This document shows, in pieces, positions 7,498-15,536 of a stretch of 21,410 bases of DNA. The position numbers and the translations under genes are program-made. Location of the stretch: positions 1 to 21,410 of the forward strand of contig DKBS01000107.1 of the NCBI GenBank assembly GCA_002451275.1. Direction: 5' to 3'. This stretch comes from Planctomycetaceae bacterium UBA6894 (GTDB lineage: Bacteria > Planctomycetota > Planctomycetia > Gemmatales > Gemmataceae). Under the pieces are notes generated by a model. The model ran no database searches, had not been told where the DNA came from, and saw only the letters and a list, made by a program, of their open reading frames with translations. Numbering within the stretch: the first letter of the stretch is position 1; each line of letters opens with the position of its first letter.

Positions 7498-8133
7498 ATG
7501 CAGTATTTCCTGGAGCACCTGGCCACCTGCGTTTCCGCCATATCCGGCGTGCTGGCCGCGCGTGGCAAAAGCGTGGACCTGTTCGGGGTGGTGGTGCTGG
7601 CACTGGTCACCTCCCTGGGGGGTGGCACGGTGCGGGACACCATTCTGGATTTGCGGCCTGTTTTCTGGGTGGCGGATTCGATCTATGTGGTGACCGCAAC
7701 ATTGTGCGCCATGGTCACCTTTTTTGTCGCCCGGTACTGGACCGGGCTGACGCCCCTGGCGGACTGGGCCCTGCAATTGGCGGATGCGGCCAGCCTGGCC
7801 CTTTTCACCCTGGTGGGAACGGAAAAGGCCATGGGAGCCGGCGTGCCGCCGCTGGTGGGAATGGCCATGGGAGTGATCACCGGCACCGCGGGAGGAATGA
7901 TCCGCGACACGCTGCTGGGGGAGATTCCGATGGTGTTCCGGCGGCAGATCTACCTGTACGCCACGGCATCCCTGGCGGGAGCCGGGGTGTTCGTCGCACT
8001 GAACGGCCTAGTGGACAGCAATCTTTTACGATTTCTGGTTCTTCTCACAGTATTCGGACTGCGTTTGGCGGCAATCTGGTGGAAGATCCACCTGCCCGCC
8101 TTTGAGCCCAGCGTGAACATCCATCAGGGGTGA
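7498..8133 (+). CDS. TRIC/UPF0126 family membrane protein
   Basis: A 211-residue integral membrane protein of about seven helices. It shows the internal duplication of this family, with two copies of the glycine motif: GGGTVRD (residues 41-47) and AGGMIRD (131-137), each at the end of a helix, followed by DLRPVFW and GEIPMVFR. Bacterial TRIC homologues are trimeric channels passing monovalent cations. ATG 7498 begins the conserved region; a nearby ATG at 7491 is out of frame, and the ribosome-binding site is weak (GGG at 7488-7490). The gap after the flavoprotein is 29 bases, so it may be the last gene of the sulfur cluster. Whether it has a sulfur-related role or is simply a passenger cannot be decided here. 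Confidence 0.88.
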   Translation: MQYFLEHLATCVSAISGVLAARGKSVDLFGVVVLALVTSLGGGTVRDTILDLRPVFWVADSIYVVTATLCAMVTFFVARYWTGLTPLADWALQLADAASLALFTLVGTEKAMGAGVPPLVGMAMGVITGTAGGMIRDTLLGEIPMVFRRQIYLYATASLAGAGVFVALNGLVDSNLLRFLVLLTVFGLRLAAIWWKIHLPAFEPSVNIHQG

Positions 8134-8321
8134 CCAGGGTATCCAGACACCTGTTTCCGCTCCTGACACTCATCAATTTTTCATCCAAGCCACCCGGTCT
8201 AATCGCTTATACTTGGCTCAGTTCTGGCAGCCGTGCAAATCACCTCGACACGCACAAGTTCCCACCCCGGAAAATTTTTCCGCACGAAACAGCCGGGAAA
8301 CCCGGCAAAGGAAACTCTCCC

Positions 8322-9686
8322 ATGACACGACTGGCCCGCCTGATTGGTTTGGACACTGTTGGCTCCTTGGTGGCCGGGTTCCTTCTGGCCCCCGTATGTG
8401 GCCTTGCCCATGCGGAGGATTGGCCCCACTGGAACGGCGTCAACCGGAACGGAACCTCCTCTGAAAAGGGCCTGCTGCAAAAATGGCCCGAAGGTGGTCC
8501 GGCTCTGGCCTGGCGCGTGGATAGTCTGGGGGGAGGTGACAGCGCCCCTTCGATCGCCCAGGGCAAAATTTACGGAATGAGCAGCCGGGAGGGGAAAGAC
8601 CTGGTTTGGGCCCTCTCGGAAAAGGATGGAAAAGTTCTGTGGACCACGCCGGTGGGGGAAACGCATGTCCAACGGGTGCCGCAATCCAAGGAGGGGCCGG
8701 GATGCACACCCACGGTGGACGGCGACCGGCTCTATGTGCTGGGCATGGGTGGAAACCTGACATGCCTGGACCACGCAACGGGAAAGGTTGTCTGGCAGAA
8801 AAACCTCATCAAGGATTTCGCCGGACAGATGCCGATGTGGAGTTACCGTGAATCACCCCTTGTGGACGGAGACAAGGTGATCTGCACCCCGGGTGGGACC
8901 AAGGCGACGATTGTCGCCCTGAACAAACTTACGGGTGAGACGGTCTGGGAAAGCAAACTGGAGGAAGCAGCCGCCCCCACCCCGGCACCGATGCCCCCTC
9001 CCGGCCGGGGAGGTTTTGGACGATTCGGCCCGGGATCCGCTGCCGGCTATTCTTCAGCCATTCCCGTGGATTTCGACGGGGAGAGGCAGTATTTGCAACT
9101 GACGGCCAAAGCCCTGGTCGGGGTGTCGGCCAAAGATGGCAGGGTTTTGTGGCGGTACAACGCGCCGGCCAATCGCATGGGGATCTCCTGCTCCTCCCCA
9201 ATCTTCCAGGACGGGATGGTTTTTGCCGCCTCGGCCTATGGGGCGGGAGGCGGATTGGCAAAGCTGACCAAGGGTGGGGATGGGAAAATAAACGCCCAGG
9301 AAATGTACTTCACCAACAAGATGCAGAACCACCACGGTGGCATGGTGGTCACGGATGGATGCCTGTACGGTGCGAATGGCGGCAATGAGGGCGGCGCCCT
9401 GATTTGTCTGGATTTCCAGACCGGCAAGGTCCTTTGGGACAAGCGGGGTGACAAAAAAGTGGCCAAGGGGTCCATCGCATTGGCAGACGGGCGGATTTAT
9501 TACCGGCAGGAAAGCGGAACCGTGGTTCTGGTCGAGCCCAACAAGGAAAAGTACATCGAGCAGGGCCGATTCGAGCAACCGGACCGGAGCAATACACCCG
9601 CCTGGGCACACCCCGTGATCGCCAACGGAAAACTGTATATCCGGGACCAGGGTTTGCTCTTCTGCTACGACATCCGGAGCAAATAG
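8322..9686 (+). CDS. Exported PQQ-like beta-propeller protein
   Basis: A 454-residue protein from ATG 8322, which has AAAGGA upstream and opens a signal peptide ending LAHA|ED (cleavage near residue 31). The frame stays open upstream to 8130 but that part has no conserved look. The mature part begins with EDWPHWNGVNRNGTS, the usual first strand of planctomycete PQQ-like proteins. Quinoprotein-type blades follow, each with a G-K/E-x-hydrophobic-W signature: CLDHATGKVVWQKNL, ALNKLTGETVWESKL, SAKDGRVLWRYNAP, CLDFQTGKVLWDKRG. A Pro/Gly-rich insert (APTPAPMPPPGRGGFGRFG) interrupts the middle. No enzyme residues for PQQ catalysis are evident, so a binding or scaffold role comparable to BamB-like propellers is as likely as dehydrogenase activity. 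A hairpin follows the stop. Confidence 0.88.
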   Translation: MTRLARLIGLDTVGSLVAGFLLAPVCGLAHAEDWPHWNGVNRNGTSSEKGLLQKWPEGGPALAWRVDSLGGGDSAPSIAQGKIYGMSSREGKDLVWALSEKDGKVLWTTPVGETHVQRVPQSKEGPGCTPTVDGDRLYVLGMGGNLTCLDHATGKVVWQKNLIKDFAGQMPMWSYRESPLVDGDKVICTPGGTKATIVALNKLTGETVWESKLEEAAAPTPAPMPPPGRGGFGRFGPGSAAGYSSAIPVDFDGERQYLQLTAKALVGVSAKDGRVLWRYNAPANRMGISCSSPIFQDGMVFAASAYGAGGGLAKLTKGGDGKINAQEMYFTNKMQNHHGGMVVTDGCLYGANGGNEGGALICLDFQTGKVLWDKRGDKKVAKGSIALADGRIYYRQESGTVVLVEPNKEKYIEQGRFEQPDRSNTPAWAHPVIANGKLYIRDQGLLFCYDIRSK

Positions 9687-9993
9687 CGGTTCAACACCGA
9701 GGCAACAATCGGATCCCGGTCATCGCCCAAAGGCACGGTGACCGGGACTTCTGCTTTACCATCGCTTCATATACGGGGACTATCCACGCGACCTTGACCA
9801 TGTCCAAGGGGCCCCGGGGTAATGTCCACACTGTTTGACGGCTGATCTTCCGAAGCAACTTCAACGGCCTCAGCCAAGCAGGACACCCCGGTGAAACATC
9901 CCTATTCGGGCCCATCCCCTTGCCTGAAAAATGCCGTTATAGTCTAAAGCAGGCCCATTTCTGAACTTGCCAACTGTTGCGGGAGAATTCGGC
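9687..9993 (+). other. 307-base intergenic region without a gene
   Basis: No credible coding frame is seen. The left part holds the hairpin at 9714-9747. The right part contains TATAGT at 9938-9943, a possible -10 for the DUF1080 gene, but no good -35 at the right distance. The middle has nothing recognisable. Confidence 0.6.
9714..9747 (+). terminator. Hairpin after the PQQ-like gene, possible terminator
   Basis: A perfect 9-bp stem pairs 9714-9722 with 9739-9747 around a 16-base loop. The following CTTCTGCTTT is only mildly T-rich, so termination strength is uncertain. It lies 27 bases beyond the stop codon. Confidence 0.45.
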
Positions 9994-10635
9994 ATGTCGG
10001 TTTGGAAACCGCTTTTTTGCCTGATGGCCCTCGTCTGGTTGCCCCGGGGGATTGTGGGGCAAGAACCTTTTTTTGAGCCACTTTTCAATGGCAAAGACCT
10101 GGCCGGCTGGAAGGGAGAGACGGAATCCTACGAGGTCAGGGACGGGATATTGGCCTGCAAGAAAGGCAAAAGCGGCGTGCTTTTCACCGAAAGGGCGGTG
10201 AAGGACTGCGTGATCCGCGTGGTGTACAAGCTTTCCCCCGGAGGGAACAACGGCATCGCGATCCACTATCCAGGAACGGGGACCGGGTCGCTGGACGGGA
10301 TGTGTGAAATCCAATTGCTGGACGACACGCATCCCAAATACGCCAAGCTGGACCCGCGGCAGGCCAATGGATCCGCCTACGGACTTATCGCCGCCAGGAA
10401 AGGACACCTGAAACCTGTTGGGGAATGGAACACCATGGAGATCACCGTGGGCGGCCACACGTTGGCTGTGGATGTGAACGGAGCCCGCGTGATGGAGGGG
10501 GATGTCAGCATGGTGGAAAAGAAGATGCGAAAGGAACCGCATCCGGGACTAATGCGCACGGAGGGCCATATCGGGCTGTGCGGGCACAGGGATCCGGTGG
10601 AGTTTCGATCCATCGAAGTCCGCCCCCTGCGCTAA
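9994..10635 (+). CDS. DUF1080 (3-keto-disaccharide hydrolase-like) exported protein
   Basis: A 213-residue protein. ATG 9994 follows GGGAG by eight bases and starts a signal peptide (cleavage near IVG|Q, residue 22-23). The body is the concanavalin-like DUF1080 fold: FEPLFNGKDLAGWKG at the start, then YEVRDGILACKKGKSGVLFT, GGNNGIAIHYP, MCEIQLLDD, GEWNTMEITVGG, and the final HIGLCGHRDPVEFRSIEVRPL. These are the standard family motifs, and the length is typical. Some members hydrolyse 3-keto glycosides in polysaccharide degradation, and planctomycetes have many paralogues, so the specific substrate is unknown. The SUI1-domain gene starts 37 bases after the stop and could be on the same transcript, though no functional link is obvious. 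Confidence 0.93.
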   Translation: MSVWKPLFCLMALVWLPRGIVGQEPFFEPLFNGKDLAGWKGETESYEVRDGILACKKGKSGVLFTERAVKDCVIRVVYKLSPGGNNGIAIHYPGTGTGSLDGMCEIQLLDDTHPKYAKLDPRQANGSAYGLIAARKGHLKPVGEWNTMEITVGGHTLAVDVNGARVMEGDVSMVEKKMRKEPHPGLMRTEGHIGLCGHRDPVEFRSIEVRPLR

Positions 10636-10672
10636 ACTTTATCCGCAGAACCATTGGGAACTTTTGCGAGCC

Positions 10673-11308
10673 ATGGCCACACCCCCCAAAAAGAAGCTTT
10701 TGATCATCGACACCGGGTCGGCCTTTTGCCAGCAGGCGGCGGACCGTTTCAACTCCATCGCGGGGATGATGGGGCTGCCCTGGGAAGCGGAGCCCAAATC
10801 CATCAGCCTTGTGGCCGCGGAAAACCTGCAAGGTGTGGGAAAGTTGCTGGCGCTGAACCAGGCCAGTGACCAGCCCGCCTGCGCGGAACGCTTTGGCGAC
10901 CTTGCCAGGGTGGTGGAATATTGGGGGATAGGGCCGGGTGACCAAGGGCAAATTGACCAGCAGGTGATGGACCTGGTGGCCCGCCTGCTGGGAGGCGGCG
11001 AGAGGCCGGCCGGTGAAAAGAAGAAGCCAGCCGTCCCGAATACCCCTGCCAAGGAGCCGGTCAAAAAGGCCATTGTGCTGAAAGTGGGGCGTGAAACCGC
11101 AGGCCGGCACGGCAAGGGAGTGACCACCGTGTTTGACACGCCTTTATCTGAATCAGCCCTGAAGGAGTTGGGAGCCACCCTGAAGAGCAAATGCGGGACC
11201 GGCGGGACGGTGAAGGATGGCCGGATCGAAATCCAGGGAGACAACCGGGAGCGGGTGATCGCGGAATTGACCAAGCTGGGGTTTCAGGTCAAGCGCGTGG
11301 GTGGTTAG
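10673..11308 (+). CDS. SUI1/eIF1-like protein with N-terminal LMW-phosphatase-like domain
   Basis: A 211-residue protein with two parts. Residues 134-211 are an unmistakable SUI1/eIF1 domain of the bacterial YciH type: GRHGKGVTTVFDTPL, LKELGATLKSKCGTGGTVKD, GRIEIQGDNRERVIAEL, and GFQVKRVGG. Such proteins bind the small ribosomal subunit and may tune start-site selection. A Lys/Pro/Ala linker (109-133) precedes it. Residues 7-108 look like a low-molecular-weight tyrosine phosphatase/arsenate reductase fold: KLLIIDTGSAFCQQAADRF sits where family members have the C-x-G-N-x-C-R-S loop, and VVEYWGIGPGD...IDQQVMDLVARLL resembles their C-terminal DP-loop helix region. The nucleophile Cys is replaced by Asp13 and the loop Arg is missing, so catalysis is unlikely. 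The start is ATG 10673 (weak ribosome-binding site). The 3' end overlaps the convergent channel-like gene by 20 bases. The SUI1 call is secure; the N-terminal call is moderate. Confidence 0.85.
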   Translation: MATPPKKKLLIIDTGSAFCQQAADRFNSIAGMMGLPWEAEPKSISLVAAENLQGVGKLLALNQASDQPACAERFGDLARVVEYWGIGPGDQGQIDQQVMDLVARLLGGGERPAGEKKKPAVPNTPAKEPVKKAIVLKVGRETAGRHGKGVTTVFDTPLSESALKELGATLKSKCGTGGTVKDGRIEIQGDNRERVIAELTKLGFQVKRVGG

Positions 11309-11681
11309 AGGCCGCCGGCGGCACCTTTGGCTCATCCTCCTCGAGGTGGAACCGGTGGAGGGTGCGGTGGTAGAACGGTGCCAGCAGGATCCCCATCAAG
11401 GTGAGATAGACTATACCACAATACAGGGCGAAAAAGGTTGAGAAAAATTTGCCGGCATCGGTTTGGATCTCGATAACCGGCCCCATGCCCGCCAGGATCA
11501 TGGCGGCATTGTGCATGCCGTCAATCCAGGAGCACGGGGCCAACAGGCTGTAGCCCACTGTGCCCAATACCAGGGAAAACACGGTAACGCCCAGCACGGT
11601 GAGGTAGGAGCCCATCACCCGCAGGGCAAATTCCCACTTCCCCAACAGCGGCGCACCTTTTTTTTCGTATTTGCGAAACAT
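11289..11681 (-). CDS. Small membrane protein resembling a two-helix potassium-channel pore
   Basis: A 130-residue protein. The start ATG at 11681 has an excellent GGAGGAGG ribosome-binding site; an in-frame extension to 11702 has none. Helix 1 lies at about residues 20-48. A short amphipathic segment SWIDGMHNAAMIL (51-63) sits where a channel pore helix would be. Then comes AGMGPVIEIQTDAGK, and helix 2 at about 77-103. The order and spacing, with W-x-D before and T-x-x-G-K-x-F after, follow the Ion_trans_2 pore module, but the TVGYG selectivity filter is replaced by LAGMGPV. The C-terminal tail is charged (HRFHLEEDE) and cytoplasmic by the positive-inside rule. The antiporter stop is 107 bases upstream on the same strand, which suggests a shared cation theme. 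An uncharacterised membrane protein is the safe label. Confidence 0.8.
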   Translation of the reverse strand: MFRKYEKKGAPLLGKWEFALRVMGSYLTVLGVTVFSLVLGTVGYSLLAPCSWIDGMHNAAMILAGMGPVIEIQTDAGKFFSTFFALYCGIVYLTLMGILLAPFYHRTLHRFHLEEDEPKVPPAASNHPRA

Positions 11682-11788
11682 GGTTCCTCCTCCGGCGGGC
11701 ATACCAAACTACCCGCACGGCCCAACCTTGCATTGAAAGGCAATGCCAGGAGCAACGGTTCCAAACCAGCCCGAAAGCGCGGTCCCCG

Positions 11789-14422
11789 TCACGGCCTTCC
11801 AGAAGCAAAATCGTGGAAAATCCCCATGACTTCCCCAACCGTCCGCGCCTCCAACAACTGCCGGCGGGTTTCAGCGTTGCCGGCAAATTGCGCCAACTGG
11901 CTGAGCAACAGGACCTGCGCCTCGGATTGCTCGAGCGGGGTGATCAGCAGAAAAAAGAGACGGACCGGCTCTCCAGATCCCCTTTGAAACAGCACGCCCT
12001 CGCTGGAACGGCCGAAGATCACCAGGGGACCTGGAAGCCCCGGGCAGCGCGCGTGCGGAATGGCCACACCCAGTCCGATGTCGGTGGTAGCCTCCTTTTC
12101 GCGCATGGTTGCCAAGGCGGCGACATTCGACTCGGGGGGGAGGCGCTCGGCCGGGATGGCCTCGACCAAGGCCCGAATGGCCTCCTCCGGGTTACTGCCG
12201 GCGAGTTGCAACAGGGGGTCGCAGGTGAACGCGACCGCGGGCAGCGACACCTTGGGGGCGTGGGGGTATTCGTCCTCAATGCGCCCAACCACCTGCTCGA
12301 GGATGTCTTCGAGGGTAAGCATACCCAGGATTTTGGGCCCGTCGCGGACCAGGCAGATGGTGGCCCCCTCGCGCTGGAAATGGTTCAGCGCCGATTCGAT
12401 ATCGCTGGACGGGGAGATGAATCCAAGGGGCCGCAGCAGACGGGTCCAGTCCCCGATGGAATGGTGGCCCACGAGGTCCTTCACCAGCAGGTAGCCGATC
12501 GGTTCCGCGGTCTCGGCATCCAATACCGGCCAGCGGGAAAAGTGTTGTTCCCCGGCCATGCGGCGCACGCGCTCGATGGAAAAGGATGTGGACAGCATCC
12601 GCACGCTGGACCAAGGGATCATGATGTCCCGGACCCGTTGCGAGCGAAGGGTGGACATGTTCTCGAGCATCAGCCGCATGCGAATGTCGCGGACCGCCCG
12701 GTCGATCACCTCGCCGCCCGCGCCGGTATCCATCAACACCAGCCGGGCCAAAGCCACCGCCGCCTCGGCCTCCTCAAAAATGGCACTGGTGGCGCCCACC
12801 TGCTCAAGCTCACCCTGTTCACGGAGGTAGCGGGCCCGGACAAAGATGCGGAGTTTCTCGTTGAGACCGCGGGCAATCGACACAATGGCGGTGCGGTTGG
12901 TGTTTTGCGGCAAGGTCAGGACCAGATGGGACGCCTTCTCCACACCGGCCAGTTGAAGGATGGTCGGATTGGCGGCATCGCCAAACACCGCCCCACCGCC
13001 CTTGGCACTGATGCCGAGGACCGTGTCCATGTTCATGTCGATCACGATGGTGGCCAGGCCCGCCTCGTGTAGCAGGCGCTCCACGGTGCGGCCAACGGGG
13101 CCGTATCCCACCACGATGGCCAAACCCGGGGCACCATCCCTTTTGTCGGAAAGGCGTTCAGCGGCCTCGCCATTCACCTCTGCAATCCTGCGCTCGGCCC
13201 GCTGGTTCAACCACGCCCACAGGCGCGGCTTGGATTTCAGCCAGCGCTCAAAGGATTCGCGGTTGCGGAACAGGATGGGGTTAAGGGTGATCGCAAAGAT
13301 AGCGCCAGCCACAATGAGGCTGTGGCCTTCTTCTGACATGAGCCCATGCTTGCGGGCCGCCTCGGAAAGAATGAAGGAAAATTCGCCGATCTGCGCCAAG
13401 CCGAAGGCGACGGTGATAGCCGTGGGGACGGAATGCCCCAATAACAACACCAACCCGAGCGCAATTAAAGGCTTGAGGATCAGGATGACACCCAAGATAG
13501 CTGCCAGCAGAAGGGGATCCGCCCAAATGATTGCCGGGTTGAACAGCATTCCGACGGAAACAAAAAACAGGACGGCAAAGGCGTCGCGCAACGGCAGCGC
13601 ATCGGCCGCAGCCTGGTGGCTGACAGGGGACTGGCCCACCACCATACCGGCCAGAAACGCACCCAGGGCCATGGAAGCCCCAAAAACCGAGTAGGACCCG
13701 GCAGCGATAGCCACCGAGAAAACCAGCAAGGTGAGGGTGAAGAGTTCCCGCGACCTGAGCCGGGCCACCCGAGTGAGAACCCAGGGGATGACCCGTGAAC
13801 CCGCGAGATACACCACTCCGACCAGGGCTCCCAACTTGACGAAGGCCATGGTGACAGCCGTCAGGCAAGCCAACCAGGAGAATTGGTTGTCACCTTCAGC
13901 ACCCAAGGAACCAAAAACCGGCAAGAGGACCAGCACAATGACCGTGATGACATCCTCCACCAGCAACCAGCCCACGGCTATATGGCCGGCCGGCGAGTGC
14001 AAGGCGTCGGACTCGGACAGCACGCGCATCAGCAAAACGGTGCTGGCAACCGCCATGGACATGCCCATGACCAGGGCAACCTTGCCTTCCATTCCCAGCA
14101 ACCACAAAACCGACATGGTCAACAGGGTGGTGGTGGCACTCTCCATCAGGGCGCCCGGCAAGACAGTGGACCTGACCGCCAGGAGTTCATCGAGCTTGAA
14201 GTGCAGGCCCACACCAAACATCAGCAGGATGACGCCAATTTCCGCCAGTTGGTTGGCAAGTTCCAAGTCGCCCTGGAAGCCCGGCGTGTTGGGCCCGATC
14301 AGAAAACCCGCCAGAAGGTAGCCGACGATCGGGGAAAGGCGGAGCCACTGTGTCAGCAGCCCGAGAAGCCAGGCCGCGGTGAAACCGGCGGCGAGCGTTG
14401 TGATCAGGGGTGTTTCGGTCAT
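11789..14422 (-). CDS. Kef-type cation/proton antiporter fused to TrkA-N, CBS pair and PTS-EIIA-like domains
   Basis: An 877-residue protein with four modules. Residues 1-385 are a CPA2 Na+/H+ exchanger domain of about 12-13 helices (SPIVGYLLAGFLIGP, GWLLVEDVITVIVL, FFVSVGMLFNP, FGLAQIGEFSFIL). Residues 433-565 are a TrkA-N Rossmann fold with VVGYGPVGRTVERLL and acidic Asp462 after strand 2, the NAD(H)-binding layout of KefB/KefC. Residues 597-722 are a CBS pair of the CorC/CNNM kind (RVRDIMIPWSSV ... LEDILEQVVGRIEDEYP), which often binds adenine nucleotides. Residues 726-877 match a PTS EIIA type-2 (PtsN-like) domain with the phospho-histidine motif GVAIPHAR (His790). Start ATG 14422 has AGGATG upstream. 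It lies 42 bases after hemE. Potassium efflux coupled to protons is the likely transport role; gating by nucleotide and by phosphorylation is inferred. Confidence 0.93.
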   Translation of the reverse strand: MTETPLITTLAAGFTAAWLLGLLTQWLRLSPIVGYLLAGFLIGPNTPGFQGDLELANQLAEIGVILLMFGVGLHFKLDELLAVRSTVLPGALMESATTTLLTMSVLWLLGMEGKVALVMGMSMAVASTVLLMRVLSESDALHSPAGHIAVGWLLVEDVITVIVLVLLPVFGSLGAEGDNQFSWLACLTAVTMAFVKLGALVGVVYLAGSRVIPWVLTRVARLRSRELFTLTLLVFSVAIAAGSYSVFGASMALGAFLAGMVVGQSPVSHQAAADALPLRDAFAVLFFVSVGMLFNPAIIWADPLLLAAILGVILILKPLIALGLVLLLGHSVPTAITVAFGLAQIGEFSFILSEAARKHGLMSEEGHSLIVAGAIFAITLNPILFRNRESFERWLKSKPRLWAWLNQRAERRIAEVNGEAAERLSDKRDGAPGLAIVVGYGPVGRTVERLLHEAGLATIVIDMNMDTVLGISAKGGGAVFGDAANPTILQLAGVEKASHLVLTLPQNTNRTAIVSIARGLNEKLRIFVRARYLREQGELEQVGATSAIFEEAEAAVALARLVLMDTGAGGEVIDRAVRDIRMRLMLENMSTLRSQRVRDIMIPWSSVRMLSTSFSIERVRRMAGEQHFSRWPVLDAETAEPIGYLLVKDLVGHHSIGDWTRLLRPLGFISPSSDIESALNHFQREGATICLVRDGPKILGMLTLEDILEQVVGRIEDEYPHAPKVSLPAVAFTCDPLLQLAGSNPEEAIRALVEAIPAERLPPESNVAALATMREKEATTDIGLGVAIPHARCPGLPGPLVIFGRSSEGVLFQRGSGEPVRLFFLLITPLEQSEAQVLLLSQLAQFAGNAETRRQLLEARTVGEVMGIFHDFASGRP

Positions 14423-14464
14423 CGTTTCATCCTGAAAAACCAGACTACCCCTGGTCTACCTCGT

Positions 14465-15484
14465 TCAGACTCCTTCCCTAGCGGCATCCACATAGGCCTG
14501 GAAATTGGCGGGAGGTGTGGAACGATCCACACCGTGGTTGAGATTGAGGATGTGGCGCTGACCGCCTCCGGCCCGGAGGCATTCCCTGACAGCCTGGCGC
14601 ACCTGCTCGGGCGTGCCTTTTTGCAGGACCTCCATACGCACGTTGCCCTGAAAAACCAAGCCCGGCCAACGGGAGCGGGCCTGCGCCAAGTCATGGCACG
14701 CGCCCAGTGAAACCACCGGCGCGCCGGCTTCGCACAGTTTCTCGAGGTAGGGACATTCCTTCACAAAGAGAATGGAGGGTTTGGTGGGATTCGCTTTGGC
14801 GGTTTTGGCGAGGATGTCAGCGTGCCAGCGGTGGGCCCAGGTGTCATACTCAGGCTCCTCCAACTTGCCCGCCCAGCTATCGAAAAGCTGCCAGGCATCG
14901 CCACCCTGGGACAGCATGGTGTTGACAAAGCCCACCGTGGCGTGGCCCAGACGGTCCATGAGGCCATCGAACACCTGGGGATTTTCCAGAGCAAAGGCGC
15001 GGGTGGCGTTCAAATCCTTTCCTGTGCCGATGCAGTAACTGGCAACCGTGAACGGGGCCCCGGCGAAAACCAGCACGGGCAATTTGCCTGCCAGCATCTG
15101 GCGCACCCGCGCCAGCAGGCCGGTGATGTGGGCGTAGGAGGCAGGATCGGGCTCTGGGTTCAGGCGCTCCAGATCCGGCAGGGTGCGAATGGGCCTGTCG
15201 GGCATGGGGCCTTTTTCGGGCTGAAGGGCAAAGGGCAGGCCCATCGCCAGGGGGAGCGTGGTGATGTCGTAGAACAGGATGACCGCATCGACCCCGAAAC
15301 GGGCGGGCAGCACGGAGACCTGGGCGGCCCGTTCGACATCCTCCGAAAAGGAGAAGAAGTCCTGACCGGCACGGACGCGCTGGAATTCGGGATCCCACCG
15401 ACCGGCTTGGCGCATGGCCCATACCGGGACCCTTTCAATGGTTTCACCCCGGGCGGCCCGTAGGAGCAGATGGTCGGTGGGCAT
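14465..15484 (-). CDS. hemE: Uroporphyrinogen decarboxylase
   Basis: A 339-residue cytoplasmic enzyme, normal for the family, that converts uroporphyrinogen III to coproporphyrinogen III by four decarboxylations in haem synthesis. All key residues are visible: Arg25 and Arg29 in WAMRQAGRW, Asp73 in LFYDITTLPLAMG, Tyr in FAGAPFTVASYCIGTG, Ser in QLFDSWAG, and His in NLNHGVDRSTPPANF. The FQGNVRMEVL segment differs from the usual QGN(L/M)DP. The ATG at 15484 is preferred over an in-frame TTG at 15508 because family members start near this point and AGGA lies about ten bases upstream. It follows the methyltransferase gene by 52 bases and precedes the antiporter by 42, so the three are probably co-transcribed. 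Confidence 0.96.
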   Translation of the reverse strand: MPTDHLLLRAARGETIERVPVWAMRQAGRWDPEFQRVRAGQDFFSFSEDVERAAQVSVLPARFGVDAVILFYDITTLPLAMGLPFALQPEKGPMPDRPIRTLPDLERLNPEPDPASYAHITGLLARVRQMLAGKLPVLVFAGAPFTVASYCIGTGKDLNATRAFALENPQVFDGLMDRLGHATVGFVNTMLSQGGDAWQLFDSWAGKLEEPEYDTWAHRWHADILAKTAKANPTKPSILFVKECPYLEKLCEAGAPVVSLGACHDLAQARSRWPGLVFQGNVRMEVLQKGTPEQVRQAVRECLRAGGGQRHILNLNHGVDRSTPPANFQAYVDAAREGV

Positions 15485-15536
15485 GGGAGAAGTATCCTGT
15501 TGGAGCAAACCTGTATTTTACGAAAAACAACTCCAC

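Noticed and set aside
8130..8321. Longer start for the PQQ-like protein
   Set aside because: The extension would begin at the end of the TRIC gene, and the extra residues precede a good signal peptide at 8322 that has its own ribosome-binding site.
9691..9915. Minus-strand frame of 74 codons in the largest intergenic region
   Set aside because: It has no ribosome-binding site, no signal or domain, and runs over the hairpin at 9714-9747.
11813..13072. Long plus-strand frame of 419 codons opposite the antiporter gene
   Set aside because: It is antisense to a protein with clear domain motifs and is rich in Gly/His/Gln with no recognisable fold; a high-GC shadow frame.
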